64,000 bases of DNA from HXMU1420-13 sp965601825 (GCA_965601825.1 OZ271839.1:1302001-1366000), one strand, 5' to 3'; positions 25,806 through 36,012 are shown, numbered from the stretch's first letter. Translations and numbers: made by a program. The notes: generated by a model from the letters alone, not told the origin.

Positions 25806-26717
25806 TTAAGATTTTTTGGCGCGTTTGTCCAGTTCCAGTACTAGCGGACTTGCCACAAACAGTGAACTGTAAGTACCGAGTACCACCCCGATTATAAGGG
25901 CAAAAGACAAGCCTTTCAACACCTCACCACCGAAAATAAACAGCACCATCACCACAAACAAGGTAGTAACTGAAGTAATTACTGTTCGACTCAATGTATC
26001 ATTCAAACTTTTGTTCACCATAGGGAAGAATTCCATGCCTTTGTGAACAATGCTATTCTCACGAATACGGTCGAATACAACTACGGTATCGTTTAATGAA
26101 TAACCCACGATTGTTAAGAATGCCGCGATTATATTCTGATCAATCAATAAGCTGAAGTTCACAACATCACTTAAAAGAGTGAAAATCCCTAGAGTAATAG
26201 TAACATCGTGAATTAACGCTGCTACTGCACCAGCAGAGAAAGTCCAGTTGCGGAATCGAATTAAAATATAGATGAAGATAATTGCCATTGCGTAAATCAC
26301 AGATTGCGCACCGGCTGACTTTAAGTCATCTGCAATTTTTGGTCCTACAGAATCCTTCTTACCAAAGGTGAATGGATTATCAGCCATTTCTGATGCAAAA
26401 TTGCCTTCAATTATTTCTTTTAACTGATCACTTTCTGTTTCGTTATCAGTACGAATCAGAATTTCAGAATCAGAACCGAATAATTTCACTTCTGGTGCAG
26501 ATCCTAAAACATCTGTTAATGAAGATCTGATTTCTGTAGTATTTACAGGTTGTTCAAATGAATAAACAAACTCTGTTCCACCTTTAAAGTCGATTCCATA
26601 CTGCAATCCTTTTGTGATTACAATACCTAGAGAACCGAGAAATAGGATAGTGGAAATGATGTAAGCAACTTTGCGCTTACCAATAAAATCGATGCTTGGT
26701 GTTTCAAACCATCTCAT
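25806..26717 (-). CDS. secF: Protein translocase subunit SecF
   Basis: Membrane partner of SecD in proton-driven late translocation, 303 aa, with six helices. The N-terminal helix is followed by GIDFKGGTEFVYSF, the conserved D1-like motif. The second half contains GYSLNDTVVVFDRIREN, the SecF signature in helix 4. SecD and SecF are separate genes 41 nt apart, not the fused SecDF common in Bacteroidia (from memory). Confidence 0.96.
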   Translation of the reverse strand: MRWFETPSIDFIGKRKVAYIISTILFLGSLGIVITKGLQYGIDFKGGTEFVYSFEQPVNTTEIRSSLTDVLGSAPEVKLFGSDSEILIRTDNETESDQLKEIIEGNFASEMADNPFTFGKKDSVGPKIADDLKSAGAQSVIYAMAIIFIYILIRFRNWTFSAGAVAALIHDVTITLGIFTLLSDVVNFSLLIDQNIIAAFLTIVGYSLNDTVVVFDRIRENSIVHKGMEFFPMVNKSLNDTLSRTVITSVTTLFVVMVLFIFGGEVLKGLSFALIIGVVLGTYSSLFVASPLVLELDKRAKKS

Positions 26718-26758
26718 AATAAAATCCTTTTACGTATTTAAATTTCTTTGAATTGAGA

Positions 26759-28573
26759 TTATCCGAAGCTCATTGCATCGGGTTTGTTTCTGGTGAGGTA
26801 GTCGACTACAACGCGAGTAATTATCATCGCGCTAAATACAGAACAGAAGATTCCGGCAAGCAGTGTTACTGCGAAACCTTTGATTGGTCCAACTCCAAAA
26901 CTCAATAGAATTAATGCTACGAAACCGGTGGTAACGTTGGCATCAAAAATGGCACTCCATGCATTGGCATAACCCGCAGAAATGGCTGCTTTCATTGTTT
27001 TGCCACCTCGTTGTTCTTCACGAATACGGTCGAAGATTAGTACGTTAGCATCTACCGCCATACCAATGGTAAGTACGATACCTGCCATACCTGGAAGGGT
27101 TAATACAGCTCCAAAACTTGCGAGAACACCAAGAATAAAGATGATGTTAAGCGTTAGAGCGATAACGGCAACTCCACCACCTTTGCGATAATAGATAACC
27201 ATAAAGATCGCAACGATTAGTAGTCCTGAAAGCACTGAGTTTAAACCTGCACTAATTGAAGCCGCACCCAGCGTAGCACCTACAGTACGCTCTTCTAGAA
27301 TCTCTAATGGAGCTGGTAAAGCACCAGAAAGCAGTATGTTTACCAAATCCTCTGCTTCTTCGACACTCTCCAAACCAGTGATACTTGAATTACCACCTGT
27401 AATTTTGCTGATTACATTCGGATAAGAAACAATGTAGCCATCAAGAACAATAGCTACCGGTCGGCCAATATTAGCGCCCGTGATTCTACTCCATGTTCTT
27501 GCGCCTTCGCTATTCATACCCATTGCAACTTCCGGTGCATTCGTAACCGGATCAAACTGAATAGAAGCTTCTTCAATAACTTCACCAGTTAATTCAATAT
27601 CTGTATTCACACCAAAAAGAGTGAATTGCTCGGTTCCATCAGCAAATTCAACCGGATTAGAACCCCAAAGCACTTCAGTGTTTCTTGGAAGCATTCGCAG
27701 TACTTCTTCGTTCGCTAGAAGTTCCATTACGCGAGCTGTATCATTAGCAGTAGCATAGCCAAATGTGTAAGCGTTCTGACCCTGGATAAAACCTAATACA
27801 TCGATTAGAGGATTTGTAGATACATCAAGTTGAAGGCTATCGGTTGTGTCTGGTACAACATTGTAAAACTCAACGGCCTGATTTCTAAAAGTACTGAAGT
27901 CCTGTGCATCCGGGCTTGTTCTGAATTCTAGTCGTGCAGTACCTTTTAATAGGTTTCGAACACGATTCTCATCATCTACACCGGGAAGCTCAACCACAAT
28001 TCGGCTATTACCTTGTTTCACAATAGAAGGTTCACTTACACCAAAACGGTCAACACGAGTACGAATAATTTCAATTGCTCTGTTCAATGCAGCATCACGC
28101 TGATTTTTTAAGTAAGCAACAATTTCTTCGTTTGTAGAACGACGAGTGATTTCGTCTGCATCACTTCTGTAATAACGACTCAATCGAGCATTTTCATCAC
28201 CAGCTTCGAAAGTAGTAAGCATCTCATCGATGAAATCAGTTTCGTTCGTTTCAGCGTTAGTAATAGCAGTTTGAACAACAGTATTTAGTTGATCATCTCT
28301 GTTATCACCCGCTAACTCAAGTATTAGTTGAGGAGTCCCAACTTCCAGAGTTACATGAATCCCACCTTGAAGGTCGAGACCAAGTGAAAGAATGTTGTTT
28401 TGAATATTGTCTAATCTTTCAGCGTTTTCTTGTCGGTAAGAAGACTCTTCTTCCGCAGTCATTTCTGACATTTGTTTTTCTTCAAGATTCCAGATTACAG
28501 TAGCTGATAATTCATATAAGAAGTATCCAAGAAATGCTACAATCAGGAATATTTTAAATCCGTTGCCTTGCAT
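26759..28573 (-). CDS. secD: Protein translocase subunit SecD
   Basis: Larger subunit of the SecDF translocation motor, about 604 aa. The N-terminal helix is at about 8-27, then LGLDLQGGIHVTLEV, the periplasmic P1 region with FGVSEPSIVKQGNSRIVVELPG, and the six-helix half with VDANVLIFDRIREE. The start is taken as ATG 28573 (MQGNGFKIFLIV); a TTG at 28582 would add three residues but lies inside a heptad repeat. It is the first gene of the secD-secF-STAS operon. Confidence 0.95.
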   Translation of the reverse strand: MQGNGFKIFLIVAFLGYFLYELSATVIWNLEEKQMSEMTAEEESSYRQENAERLDNIQNNILSLGLDLQGGIHVTLEVGTPQLILELAGDNRDDQLNTVVQTAITNAETNETDFIDEMLTTFEAGDENARLSRYYRSDADEITRRSTNEEIVAYLKNQRDAALNRAIEIIRTRVDRFGVSEPSIVKQGNSRIVVELPGVDDENRVRNLLKGTARLEFRTSPDAQDFSTFRNQAVEFYNVVPDTTDSLQLDVSTNPLIDVLGFIQGQNAYTFGYATANDTARVMELLANEEVLRMLPRNTEVLWGSNPVEFADGTEQFTLFGVNTDIELTGEVIEEASIQFDPVTNAPEVAMGMNSEGARTWSRITGANIGRPVAIVLDGYIVSYPNVISKITGGNSSITGLESVEEAEDLVNILLSGALPAPLEILEERTVGATLGAASISAGLNSVLSGLLIVAIFMVIYYRKGGGVAVIALTLNIIFILGVLASFGAVLTLPGMAGIVLTIGMAVDANVLIFDRIREEQRGGKTMKAAISAGYANAWSAIFDANVTTGFVALILLSFGVGPIKGFAVTLLAGIFCSVFSAMIITRVVVDYLTRNKPDAMSFG

Positions 28574-28579
28574 GTTTTT

Positions 28580-28693
28580 CAATTAAGAATTAAGAATGTT
28601 TCAATTAAGAATGATGATGAGCATTACCTCAGCATCAAAAAAGTATAGTTTGATAAGAAAGCTTCATTGATAATTGATCATTGAAGCATTGGG
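28580..28693. repeat. Split heptad array upstream of secD
   Basis: First block, 28580-28615: CAATTAA, GAATTAA, GAATGTTT (one base longer), CAATTAA, GAATGAT. Second block, 28666-28693: ATTGATA, ATTGATC, ATTGAAG, CATTGGG, which is roughly complementary to the first. The blocks are separated by about 50 bp of ordinary sequence that must hold the secD promoter. Confidence 0.65.
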
Positions 28694-28699
28694 AACTAT

Positions 28700-29257
28700 C
28701 TATGGGGCGCCAATTGCGGTACCACTTTCAAGAGGGGAAAGTAGAAAAGAAGAACTCCGTATTTCATCGGAATTCAATTCGATGTTTAAATTACTTTCTT
28801 GAACTGACTTTCTTTGATCAGAGAAATCAGCTGTTACAAACTTTCCATCATTTGGTAGAATAGTTTGAACTTTTACTGATTCAATAAGAACGGCTTTACC
28901 CATTCCAGCTTCAGTATGCTGGAATTGATTCCATTGTGAAAGTAGTAAATGAAATACCTGATCAGCGTTTGGCTCATTTTCATCTGAACCAACCGGAAGT
29001 TTGAAATCATCAACATGTGATGTAACAACTTCAGATGCTTTTCTGATTACTTCTTCAAGCTCTGAATGATCAGTAGAAAGTGTATTTAATTTCTTGTGTG
29101 CTTCGCTGTCATCATTTTTTAGATGTGAACCTAACCATGATGTAAATGCCGCATGATGGACTTTTTGCTCAGATATACTGGAAATGTTTAATCCAATTCC
29201 AATCAGGAGTAAAAGAAAGCCATAGGTGCGGGTAATATGTAGGCGAAACAATTTCAT
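28700..29257 (-). CDS. Unknown single-helix exported or membrane-anchored protein
   Basis: Not recognised. From ATG 29257 (MKLFRLHITRTYGFLLLL) it is 185 aa; a TTG four codons upstream is also possible. One N-terminal hydrophobic segment (about 11-29) may be a signal anchor. The rest is soluble: a helical, charged region (about 45-100) and a beta-like C-terminal part ending SSFLLSPLESGTAIGAP. It lies upstream of secD on the same strand and divergent from padR. Confidence 0.6.
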   Translation of the reverse strand: MKLFRLHITRTYGFLLLLIGIGLNISSISEQKVHHAAFTSWLGSHLKNDDSEAHKKLNTLSTDHSELEEVIRKASEVVTSHVDDFKLPVGSDENEPNADQVFHLLLSQWNQFQHTEAGMGKAVLIESVKVQTILPNDGKFVTADFSDQRKSVQESNLNIELNSDEIRSSSFLLSPLESGTAIGAP

Positions 29258-29353
29258 GAAGACTTTCAATTTACGGAAGAATATCCCACATATGCACCTT
29301 CTTTTAACATCGATTTTCCTAATCCAAAAAAGAATTTGCTATATCTAACAGTA

Positions 29354-29402
29354 TTAGGTATAATACATAAGAACATTAGGTAACCAATATTGTTAGGTAT
29401 AA
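29354..29402. promoter_or_regulatory. Three TTAGGTA repeats, candidate PadR operator
   Basis: TTAGGTATAA at 29354-29363 and 29393-29402 with TTAGGTAA at 29376-29383 between them. CTAA-N5-TTAG dyads accompany the first. Their location 77-125 nt before padR suggests autoregulation by PadR and possible control of the divergent gene. Confidence 0.5.
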
Positions 29403-29478
29403 ATTAAGATTTCCTTCAAAGTGTAGTTGATGAACAAGGACTCAACTAAATGGAGATCAATTATTAAATCAGAAAATT

Positions 29479-29832
29479 ATGGCGACAAAAGCATTAGTAG
29501 CTGCATCATCAAAACCACTCATCTTATCGATTCTATCACATGGTGAGAGTTATGGGTATGAGATCATAAAACAAGTAGAGGAACTTTCAGGAGGTGAGCT
29601 CTCCTGGACTGATGCTATGTTATACCCTGTATTACATAGATTGGAAGGTGATGGATTTATCCGATCGAAATGGGTAATAGCGGACAATGGACGTAGAAGA
29701 AAATATTATGAACTTACTGATGTAGGTTTAAGTGAACTGGAAGTTGAGAAATCTCAATGGATGAACGTGCATGATGCACTACTCCAGCTTTGGAATAAAC
29801 CTCCAAATTTTGAGTTGGCCAGTCATGAATAA
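29479..29832 (+). CDS. PadR-family transcriptional repressor
   Basis: A 117-aa winged-helix regulator of the PadR family. Key features are LILSILSHGESYGYEIIKQVEEL (helix 2-3), the recognition region TDAMLYPVLHRLEGDGFIRSKW and wing RRRKYYELTDVG. The next gene, an ABC-permease, overlaps it by 8 nt, a common arrangement in which PadR controls the permease operon. Three TTAGGTA repeats upstream are candidate binding sites. Confidence 0.93.
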   Translation: MATKALVAASSKPLILSILSHGESYGYEIIKQVEELSGGELSWTDAMLYPVLHRLEGDGFIRSKWVIADNGRRRKYYELTDVGLSELEVEKSQWMNVHDALLQLWNKPPNFELASHE

Positions 29833-32542
29833 TTCATTTGATCTAGAAAAATCGCTAAAAGAGTGGAGAGCTGGTTTAAGAAAGCAGCAAGGCATTGAAC
29901 CTGGTTATATCGCAGAACTTGAAAGTAATTTATTAGATCGATATGAGGATTATATATCACAGGGGCTGGAAAAGAGAGAGGCTTTTAATAAGGCATCAGG
30001 TAAACTTTTTGAAAATGCTGAAGAAGTTGCTGATGAATTCTTTAAATCCAGAACACCCATAGCTCATCAAACTCCTCCATGGAAGAAGAGCTCCGGATTG
30101 ATAAACCTTTTACCAAGTTATATAAAAGTCGCAATTCGTAGTTTAAATCGCTCGAAAGGATATGCAGGTATCAATTTTGTTGGACTTACAGTTGGACTTC
30201 TAACCATTTGTTTTGTCGCTTTATATTTGAATTATGAATTGAACTGGGATTCATTTCATTCTAAAGCAGACAGAATATACAGAGTAGGTCAACTATACAG
30301 AGCGCAATCATATAGCTTAGTTTCTTTCGAAAATTATTACAGTACTGAACGAGAGGTGCAATTAGATCACATTGAAGGATTTAGAGAAGTTCCGGGTGTA
30401 GAAGATGTTGCCGAATACTGGATTTTTGGTGGCTCAAATTACTTGATGTACAACGGAATTAAATTTGTTGAAGAGAATATACTTTCTACAACTACTGCTT
30501 CTGGTTTTTTTAATCTGTTTGAATGGCAATGGGAATATGGATCGGTTGAAGATTTTGCTTCAAACTATCATAAAGCTGTTTTAACAGAATCAGCTGCAAT
30601 AAAACTTAAGAATGGTGATTCCCGATTAATCGGAACACTGATAGGGGAATTTATAACTATTGATTCAACGGATTATGAAATCAGTGGCATAATCAAAAAT
30701 GTGCCTGCTAATTCTCATTTTGGTTTCAATATCGTAATACATTCTCCAAGAATAGATTATTGGGGAGCTCGAACCTATGCGCTGTTAGAGCCCGGTGCCA
30801 ATGTTGACGAGGTTCGGTCAAGCTGGGAAAATAACATGGGAAAAATTAATGCCCGACTTGCTCGAAATGATCAGGGGCTATTTAAAGGCTTCGAAGTTAT
30901 CAATCTTAAAGATATTCACCTTGAAGCAAATGCATTATATGAAGTAAAACCACCCGGAAATGTTCGTTATTTGTACATTTTTGGAATCATTGGAGTTATC
31001 GTTTTACTAATCACATTTTCGAATTACACCAATCTATCGGTGGCAATGTATTCAGGCAGAAATCGAGAGATTGGAATGCGAAAGGTGATGGGTGCCGGTC
31101 GAATTCAGCTTGCCGGACAATTTCTAATGGAATCAGTACTAATAGCATTAAGTACTGTTCCTGTTGTGATTGTTTTATATCACATCATACTTCCATACTT
31201 CAATGATTTTATGGGTGTTCAGTTACCTCAATTAATTGAATTATCATTAACTACTTACATTTTATTGATTCTTATATCACTTTCTACCGGTTTAGTAGCA
31301 GGACTTTATCCAGCGTATTCACTATCCGGAAAGTCAATAAGCGGGTTATTCGATAAACAATTAATCACACCTATACTAAGTGGCTTTAATTTGCGGAAGA
31401 GTCTAATCACTTTTCAGTTTATCCTCTTAATTGGATTAGGCAGTGCCACTTGGTTTATCAATAGTCAATTAAACTTTATCGATCAAAAAGATATCGGATA
31501 TGCCAAAGATGGAGTGATATACATTTTTATGGAGGATAGTGCAGCTTTCTCCAACTTTGAAAATGCTGCCTCAAATATTTCAGGTATCAATAAAATCGGA
31601 AACGGAATGGCGCTTGCACGTCAAACCTATAATCAAACAACTTATTCGTTGGATGGATACGATGAGATTTTTGATGATGGCTACTATCTATATATGACTC
31701 CAGGGGCATTAATTGCTTATGAAATTGAAACGACCATCGATTCCAGAATTCATAATCAAAACGAAGTGATTGGAGAGCTGATGTTGATCAATGAATCAGC
31801 TGCAGAACGATTTGCAACTACCTTGGGAATTGATAAAGATGAGTTAGTTGGTCGCACCTTTCGAACAGAACCCTCTTACACTCAGGAAGATGGAACTGTT
31901 GGATTTCCTTATCAAATAGCTGGGTACTTTGAAGATATAAACATGTTTTCGCTTCGCGAAGAAATCGATCCATACTTTATGATATTGGATCAAAATTCTT
32001 TTTCAAATTGGGCGATAGTCAACTTTTCAGCTACGAATGTTAGTTCAATCGTCGAGCAAATTGATGAAGCTTATAATAGTCTTAATCTCAATACTCCCAT
32101 TTTTAGACAATTTCAGGAAGATCGCTTGGAAGAGCTATATCAACAGGAACAGAGAGTGGCGTCACTTACTGTATATCTCAGTTTCTTAGCATTTTTAGTT
32201 GCACTTTTAGGTTTGATAGGACTGTCAGCATATCTCACATCAATAAGAAAGAAAGAAATTGGGGTTAGAAAAATTCTTGGTGCAAATAATGCCCAATTAG
32301 TTCTTCAACTTAACAGAGAGTATATCTATCTAATTGCAATAGCATTGATAATAGCTGCACCAATCGCATTTTTTGCTACACAAAAATGGTTATCAGGATT
32401 TGCATATCGAATCGATTTAAATCCATTAATCTTTATAGCAATCGCAATTATGACTCTGGGAATAGCAGCAATTGCAGTTTCTTCACAGACACTAAAAGCT
32501 GCAAATTCTAATCCAGTTAATTCATTGAGAAATGATCAGTAA
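29825..32542 (+). CDS. FtsX/MacB-type ABC transporter permease with permease prefix domain
   Basis: A 905-aa membrane protein. The start is ATG 29825 (MNNSFDLEKSLKEW), overlapping padR; upstream extension in the same frame reads poorly. The N-terminal 70 residues form a cytoplasmic permease prefix domain (helical; LLDRYEDYISQGLEKREAF). Then come two FtsX units, each with a helix, a large periplasmic MacB-like domain and three helices. GMRKVMGAGRIQLAGQF and GVRKILGANNAQLVLQL are the paired FtsX signatures. No ATPase is adjacent, so its motor must be encoded elsewhere or be shared. Confidence 0.88.
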   Translation: MNNSFDLEKSLKEWRAGLRKQQGIEPGYIAELESNLLDRYEDYISQGLEKREAFNKASGKLFENAEEVADEFFKSRTPIAHQTPPWKKSSGLINLLPSYIKVAIRSLNRSKGYAGINFVGLTVGLLTICFVALYLNYELNWDSFHSKADRIYRVGQLYRAQSYSLVSFENYYSTEREVQLDHIEGFREVPGVEDVAEYWIFGGSNYLMYNGIKFVEENILSTTTASGFFNLFEWQWEYGSVEDFASNYHKAVLTESAAIKLKNGDSRLIGTLIGEFITIDSTDYEISGIIKNVPANSHFGFNIVIHSPRIDYWGARTYALLEPGANVDEVRSSWENNMGKINARLARNDQGLFKGFEVINLKDIHLEANALYEVKPPGNVRYLYIFGIIGVIVLLITFSNYTNLSVAMYSGRNREIGMRKVMGAGRIQLAGQFLMESVLIALSTVPVVIVLYHIILPYFNDFMGVQLPQLIELSLTTYILLILISLSTGLVAGLYPAYSLSGKSISGLFDKQLITPILSGFNLRKSLITFQFILLIGLGSATWFINSQLNFIDQKDIGYAKDGVIYIFMEDSAAFSNFENAASNISGINKIGNGMALARQTYNQTTYSLDGYDEIFDDGYYLYMTPGALIAYEIETTIDSRIHNQNEVIGELMLINESAAERFATTLGIDKDELVGRTFRTEPSYTQEDGTVGFPYQIAGYFEDINMFSLREEIDPYFMILDQNSFSNWAIVNFSATNVSSIVEQIDEAYNSLNLNTPIFRQFQEDRLEELYQQEQRVASLTVYLSFLAFLVALLGLIGLSAYLTSIRKKEIGVRKILGANNAQLVLQLNREYIYLIAIALIIAAPIAFFATQKWLSGFAYRIDLNPLIFIAIAIMTLGIAAIAVSSQTLKAANSNPVNSLRNDQ

Positions 32543-32554
32543 AGGAGAGAAATC

Positions 32555-33172
32555 ATGAAAAAAACTGTACATAATATAATATTAACTAGCGTAATATTTT
32601 CATTTGGCTCGCCACTATTAGCCCAAGATACCCTGATAACTAATTACCCTAACACAAAACAAGTTTGGGAAAAGCTATTTGAAGAGGGACGGAAAATCAA
32701 AGAAACTATTTACTATGAGAATGGTCAGGTTTGGATGACAGCTTCATACAATCCAAACAAAAACGAAGATTGGAATTGGTTTCATGAAAATGGTAATCCT
32801 TTTTTCAGCGCTAAAATCGTAGATGATAAACTTCAAGGAAATTATCAAATTTGGTATGAAAATGGTCAACTTGCTGAATCTTTGAATTTCATAGATAGCA
32901 TAGAGCAAGGAGAGGCTAAGTTTTGGCATCCGAATGGACAGATCGCAATTATTGGTAATTATACGGATGGTCGAATGACAGGGGAATGGAAATTTTTCGA
33001 TGAGGAAGGATCATTAGCTAATGGACCTTGGATTTGGAAGTTTGCAGCTTTAAATCAATTCACCAGAATGGAAGGAAATTTAGAAAATGGAAAGAGAATA
33101 GGAACCTGGACGTATCGAGGTACTGCAGAACGAGGTCGAGATGGTCAGCTTGAGTTTGTTGAGGAATTCTAA
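32555..33172 (+). CDS. Exported MORN-repeat (YwqK-like) protein
   Basis: A 205-aa secreted protein with a signal peptide (about 1-23, ending FGSPLLAQ). At least four MORN-variant repeats follow: YENGQVWMTASY, HENGNPFFSAKI, YENGQLAESLNF, HPNGQIAIIGNY. Such proteins are often labelled toxin-antitoxin YwqK family, but nothing here indicates a toxin. A strong AAAGGAGAG ribosome site precedes the ATG. The end overlaps the convergent uvrA by 4 nt. It is probably co-transcribed with the permease. Confidence 0.82.
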   Translation: MKKTVHNIILTSVIFSFGSPLLAQDTLITNYPNTKQVWEKLFEEGRKIKETIYYENGQVWMTASYNPNKNEDWNWFHENGNPFFSAKIVDDKLQGNYQIWYENGQLAESLNFIDSIEQGEAKFWHPNGQIAIIGNYTDGRMTGEWKFFDEEGSLANGPWIWKFAALNQFTRMEGNLENGKRIGTWTYRGTAERGRDGQLEFVEEF

Positions 33173-36012
33173 GAGACCTTAACAGAACTCAATCTTTCAA
33201 ACTCTTGCTTTAGGAATCTTCCGGTATGTGATGCCTCTTTCTTGGCAACCTGTTTTGGAGTTCCCTGAGCAATAATTTGACCACCACCTTTACCGCCTTC
33301 AGGACCAAGATCAATTATCCAATCAGCTGCTTTGATGAGATCAAGATTATGCTCAATCACCATTACGGTGTTTCCACGATCAACTAGTTTTTGAATTACA
33401 TCAACCAGCATTCGAACATCCTGAAAGTGTAATCCGGTTGTTGGTTCATCCATTACATAAAGAGTATCACCTGTTCCAATCTTGGAAAGTTCACGTGCTA
33501 ATTTAATTCTTTGAGCTTCTCCACCGGATAACGTTGTGCTCGACTGACCTAAGGTCAGATATCCTAATCCTACAGAAGTTAAGGTTGATAGAATTCGGGA
33601 AATCGCAGGTTGAGCATCAAAGAATTCTGCAGCATCGCTGATAGGCATATTCAATACTTCTGAGATGTTTTTGCCTTTGTAATATATCTCTAGTGTTTCT
33701 CGATTGTATCTTTTTCCATTACAGGTTTCGCAAGTCACATAAACATCAGGGAGGAAGTTCATCTCGATTTTACGAACACCATCTCCCTGACAGGTTTCAC
33801 ATCGACCGCCCTTCACATTAAATGAGAAACGTCCTTGATCATATCCGCGAATTTTGGCTTCAGGCATTTCTGCGAATAAACGACGGATATGATCAAATAC
33901 TTTTGTGTAAGTACCGGGATTTGATCTCGGTGTTCGACCAATCGGGCTTTGATCGATAGAAATAATTTTATCGACATTATCTAATCCCTCAACCGAATCA
34001 TATGGGAGAGGAACACTCTTTGATTTATAAAAATGATTCGAAAGAATTGGTACAAGTGTCTGATTGATTAATGAACTTTTCCCGCTACCACTAACACCTG
34101 TTACAGAAATAAATTTACCAAGTGGAACTTTCAATTCAACATTCTGCAGATTATGTCCACGGGCATTCTTGATTTTAATCTGCTTCTTTTTTCCATTTCG
34201 ATAAGATTTAGGAAGTGGGATAATTTCTTCATCCCGCAAGAAACGAGCAGTCATTGAATCATGTGTCAGTTCTTCCGGAGTTCCAGCTGACACAACTTCT
34301 CCACCGTGAACACCGGCGCCCGGTCCTAAATCAACCACAAAATCAGCATGTTCAATGGTCTCACGATCGTGCTCAACTACAATTACTGAGTTTCCTAAAT
34401 CGCGCAATGTTTCCAGAGATTTTATCAATTTGATATTATCACGTTGATGTAATCCAATACTCGGCTCATCTAAAATGTAAAGTACGCCTACTAATTGTGT
34501 CCCAATTTGAGTAGCTAATCGAATACGTTGGGCTTCACCACCACTTAATGTTTGTGCTTCCCGATCTAGGTTTAAATAATCCAATCCAACATTAAGCAGA
34601 AAATCTAATCGATCTCGAATCTCTTTTAAAACCTGATTACCAATTAATTGCTGGCGTTCAGTTAATGAAATTGAATAAAGTGCATCACGAAGCCCGCGTA
34701 TATCCATTTTCACTAAATCATGGATATTGTACTTATCAATTTTGTATGAAAGTGCTTCCTGATTTAAACGGCCACCACCACATGTCGGGCATGAGACTTT
34801 GCTCATGAAAGCTTTTGCTTTGTCTCGCTGCTTTGGTGATTTACTATTCTCATATTGATCAATAACCGTTCGTCTCAATCCTTCATATTTATGCTGATAA
34901 GTAACGGAATTATCCTTGAAATCATAGCTGACAGCATATTTCTTATCACCACTACCATGCATCAGAATTTGACGAAGTTCCTCCGGAAACTTCTTAAATG
35001 GTGTATCAAAATCTAGATCGAAGCTTTCTAAAACAGCTTTCAACTGTTTAAATGCAAAAACATCGCGTGGAGAGCCTAAATATCGTATAGCTGCTTCGTT
35101 AACAGATTGTGACTCGTTTGGAACCATCAAATCCCAACTTACATCATAGGTACTTCCTAAACCGTCACATGTTTTACAGGCGCCATAAGGAGAATTAAAA
35201 GAGAATAAATTTGGAGCCGGATCTTCGTAAGCTAGTCCACTTGTCAGGTCAAAGAGTTTTTGTGAGAAAAGCTTATCGGTAGTTTTTCCATCGCTATCCT
35301 GAACAGCAAGGATTACATTTCCATCAGCCATTTCTAAGGCTAATCGGATGCTATCAGCAATACGCTTTTCACTCTTGGGTGAAATAACAAATCGATCGAC
35401 AACAACTTCAATGTTGTGTGTTTTGTATCGATCCACCATCAAACCTTCAGTCAATTCTGTGAACTCGCCATCAATCCTTGCACTAACAAAACCTTGTTTG
35501 ATGGTCTGCTCGAATAACTCTCTATAATGCCCTTTTCTTCCACGAACAACAGGTGCTAAACAATATGCTTTAGTACCGTGCTCCATCGCCATTACAGCAG
35601 CTACTACCTGATCTGCAGTTTGCTTTTCCATTTTGTTTCCAGTGATGTAAGAAAATGGAGTGCCAACCCGGGCGAATAATAATCGAAGGAAGTCATAAAT
35701 CTCAGTAACCGTACCTACAGTAGACCGAGGGTTTCGATTGGTTGTTTTCTGATCGATGGAAATAACCGGGGAAAGTCCATCTATGAAATCCACTTCAGGT
35801 CGCTCCATCATTCCTAAAAATTGACGAGCATATGCCGAAAGTGATTCCAGAAATCTTCGCTGACCTTCTGCATAAATAGTATCAAAAGCGAGAGATGATT
35901 TTCCTGAACCAGAAAGTCCGGTCAGCACCACTAACTGGTCCCTAGGAATATCAATATCAAAGTTTTTGAGGTTATGTTCTCTGGCTCCTCTAACGATGAT
36001 GTGATGCTGCAA
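33169..36012 (-). CDS. uvrA: Excinuclease ABC subunit A
   Basis: Damage-recognition ATPase of nucleotide excision repair, 947 aa, full length. There are two ABC modules: Walker A GLSGSGKSSLAFD (about 32-44) and GVSGSGKSSLINQ (about 640), with signatures LSGGEAQRIRLA and LSGGEAQRIKLA. Zinc ligands are in CKTCDGLG, CPTCGGGR and CETCQGDG/CETCNGKR. The start is TTG 36012 (reads MQHHIIVRGAREHNLKN); the only upstream codons lead to a stop, and no ATG fits the conserved N-terminus. Confidence 0.98.
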   Translation of the reverse strand: MQHHIIVRGAREHNLKNFDIDIPRDQLVVLTGLSGSGKSSLAFDTIYAEGQRRFLESLSAYARQFLGMMERPEVDFIDGLSPVISIDQKTTNRNPRSTVGTVTEIYDFLRLLFARVGTPFSYITGNKMEKQTADQVVAAVMAMEHGTKAYCLAPVVRGRKGHYRELFEQTIKQGFVSARIDGEFTELTEGLMVDRYKTHNIEVVVDRFVISPKSEKRIADSIRLALEMADGNVILAVQDSDGKTTDKLFSQKLFDLTSGLAYEDPAPNLFSFNSPYGACKTCDGLGSTYDVSWDLMVPNESQSVNEAAIRYLGSPRDVFAFKQLKAVLESFDLDFDTPFKKFPEELRQILMHGSGDKKYAVSYDFKDNSVTYQHKYEGLRRTVIDQYENSKSPKQRDKAKAFMSKVSCPTCGGGRLNQEALSYKIDKYNIHDLVKMDIRGLRDALYSISLTERQQLIGNQVLKEIRDRLDFLLNVGLDYLNLDREAQTLSGGEAQRIRLATQIGTQLVGVLYILDEPSIGLHQRDNIKLIKSLETLRDLGNSVIVVEHDRETIEHADFVVDLGPGAGVHGGEVVSAGTPEELTHDSMTARFLRDEEIIPLPKSYRNGKKKQIKIKNARGHNLQNVELKVPLGKFISVTGVSGSGKSSLINQTLVPILSNHFYKSKSVPLPYDSVEGLDNVDKIISIDQSPIGRTPRSNPGTYTKVFDHIRRLFAEMPEAKIRGYDQGRFSFNVKGGRCETCQGDGVRKIEMNFLPDVYVTCETCNGKRYNRETLEIYYKGKNISEVLNMPISDAAEFFDAQPAISRILSTLTSVGLGYLTLGQSSTTLSGGEAQRIKLARELSKIGTGDTLYVMDEPTTGLHFQDVRMLVDVIQKLVDRGNTVMVIEHNLDLIKAADWIIDLGPEGGKGGGQIIAQGTPKQVAKKEASHTGRFLKQEFERLSSVKVS

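Noticed and set aside
32555..33172. MORN/YwqK protein as an antitoxin of a toxin-antitoxin pair
   Set aside because: It has a signal peptide and no toxin gene next to it; the database label is not supported here.
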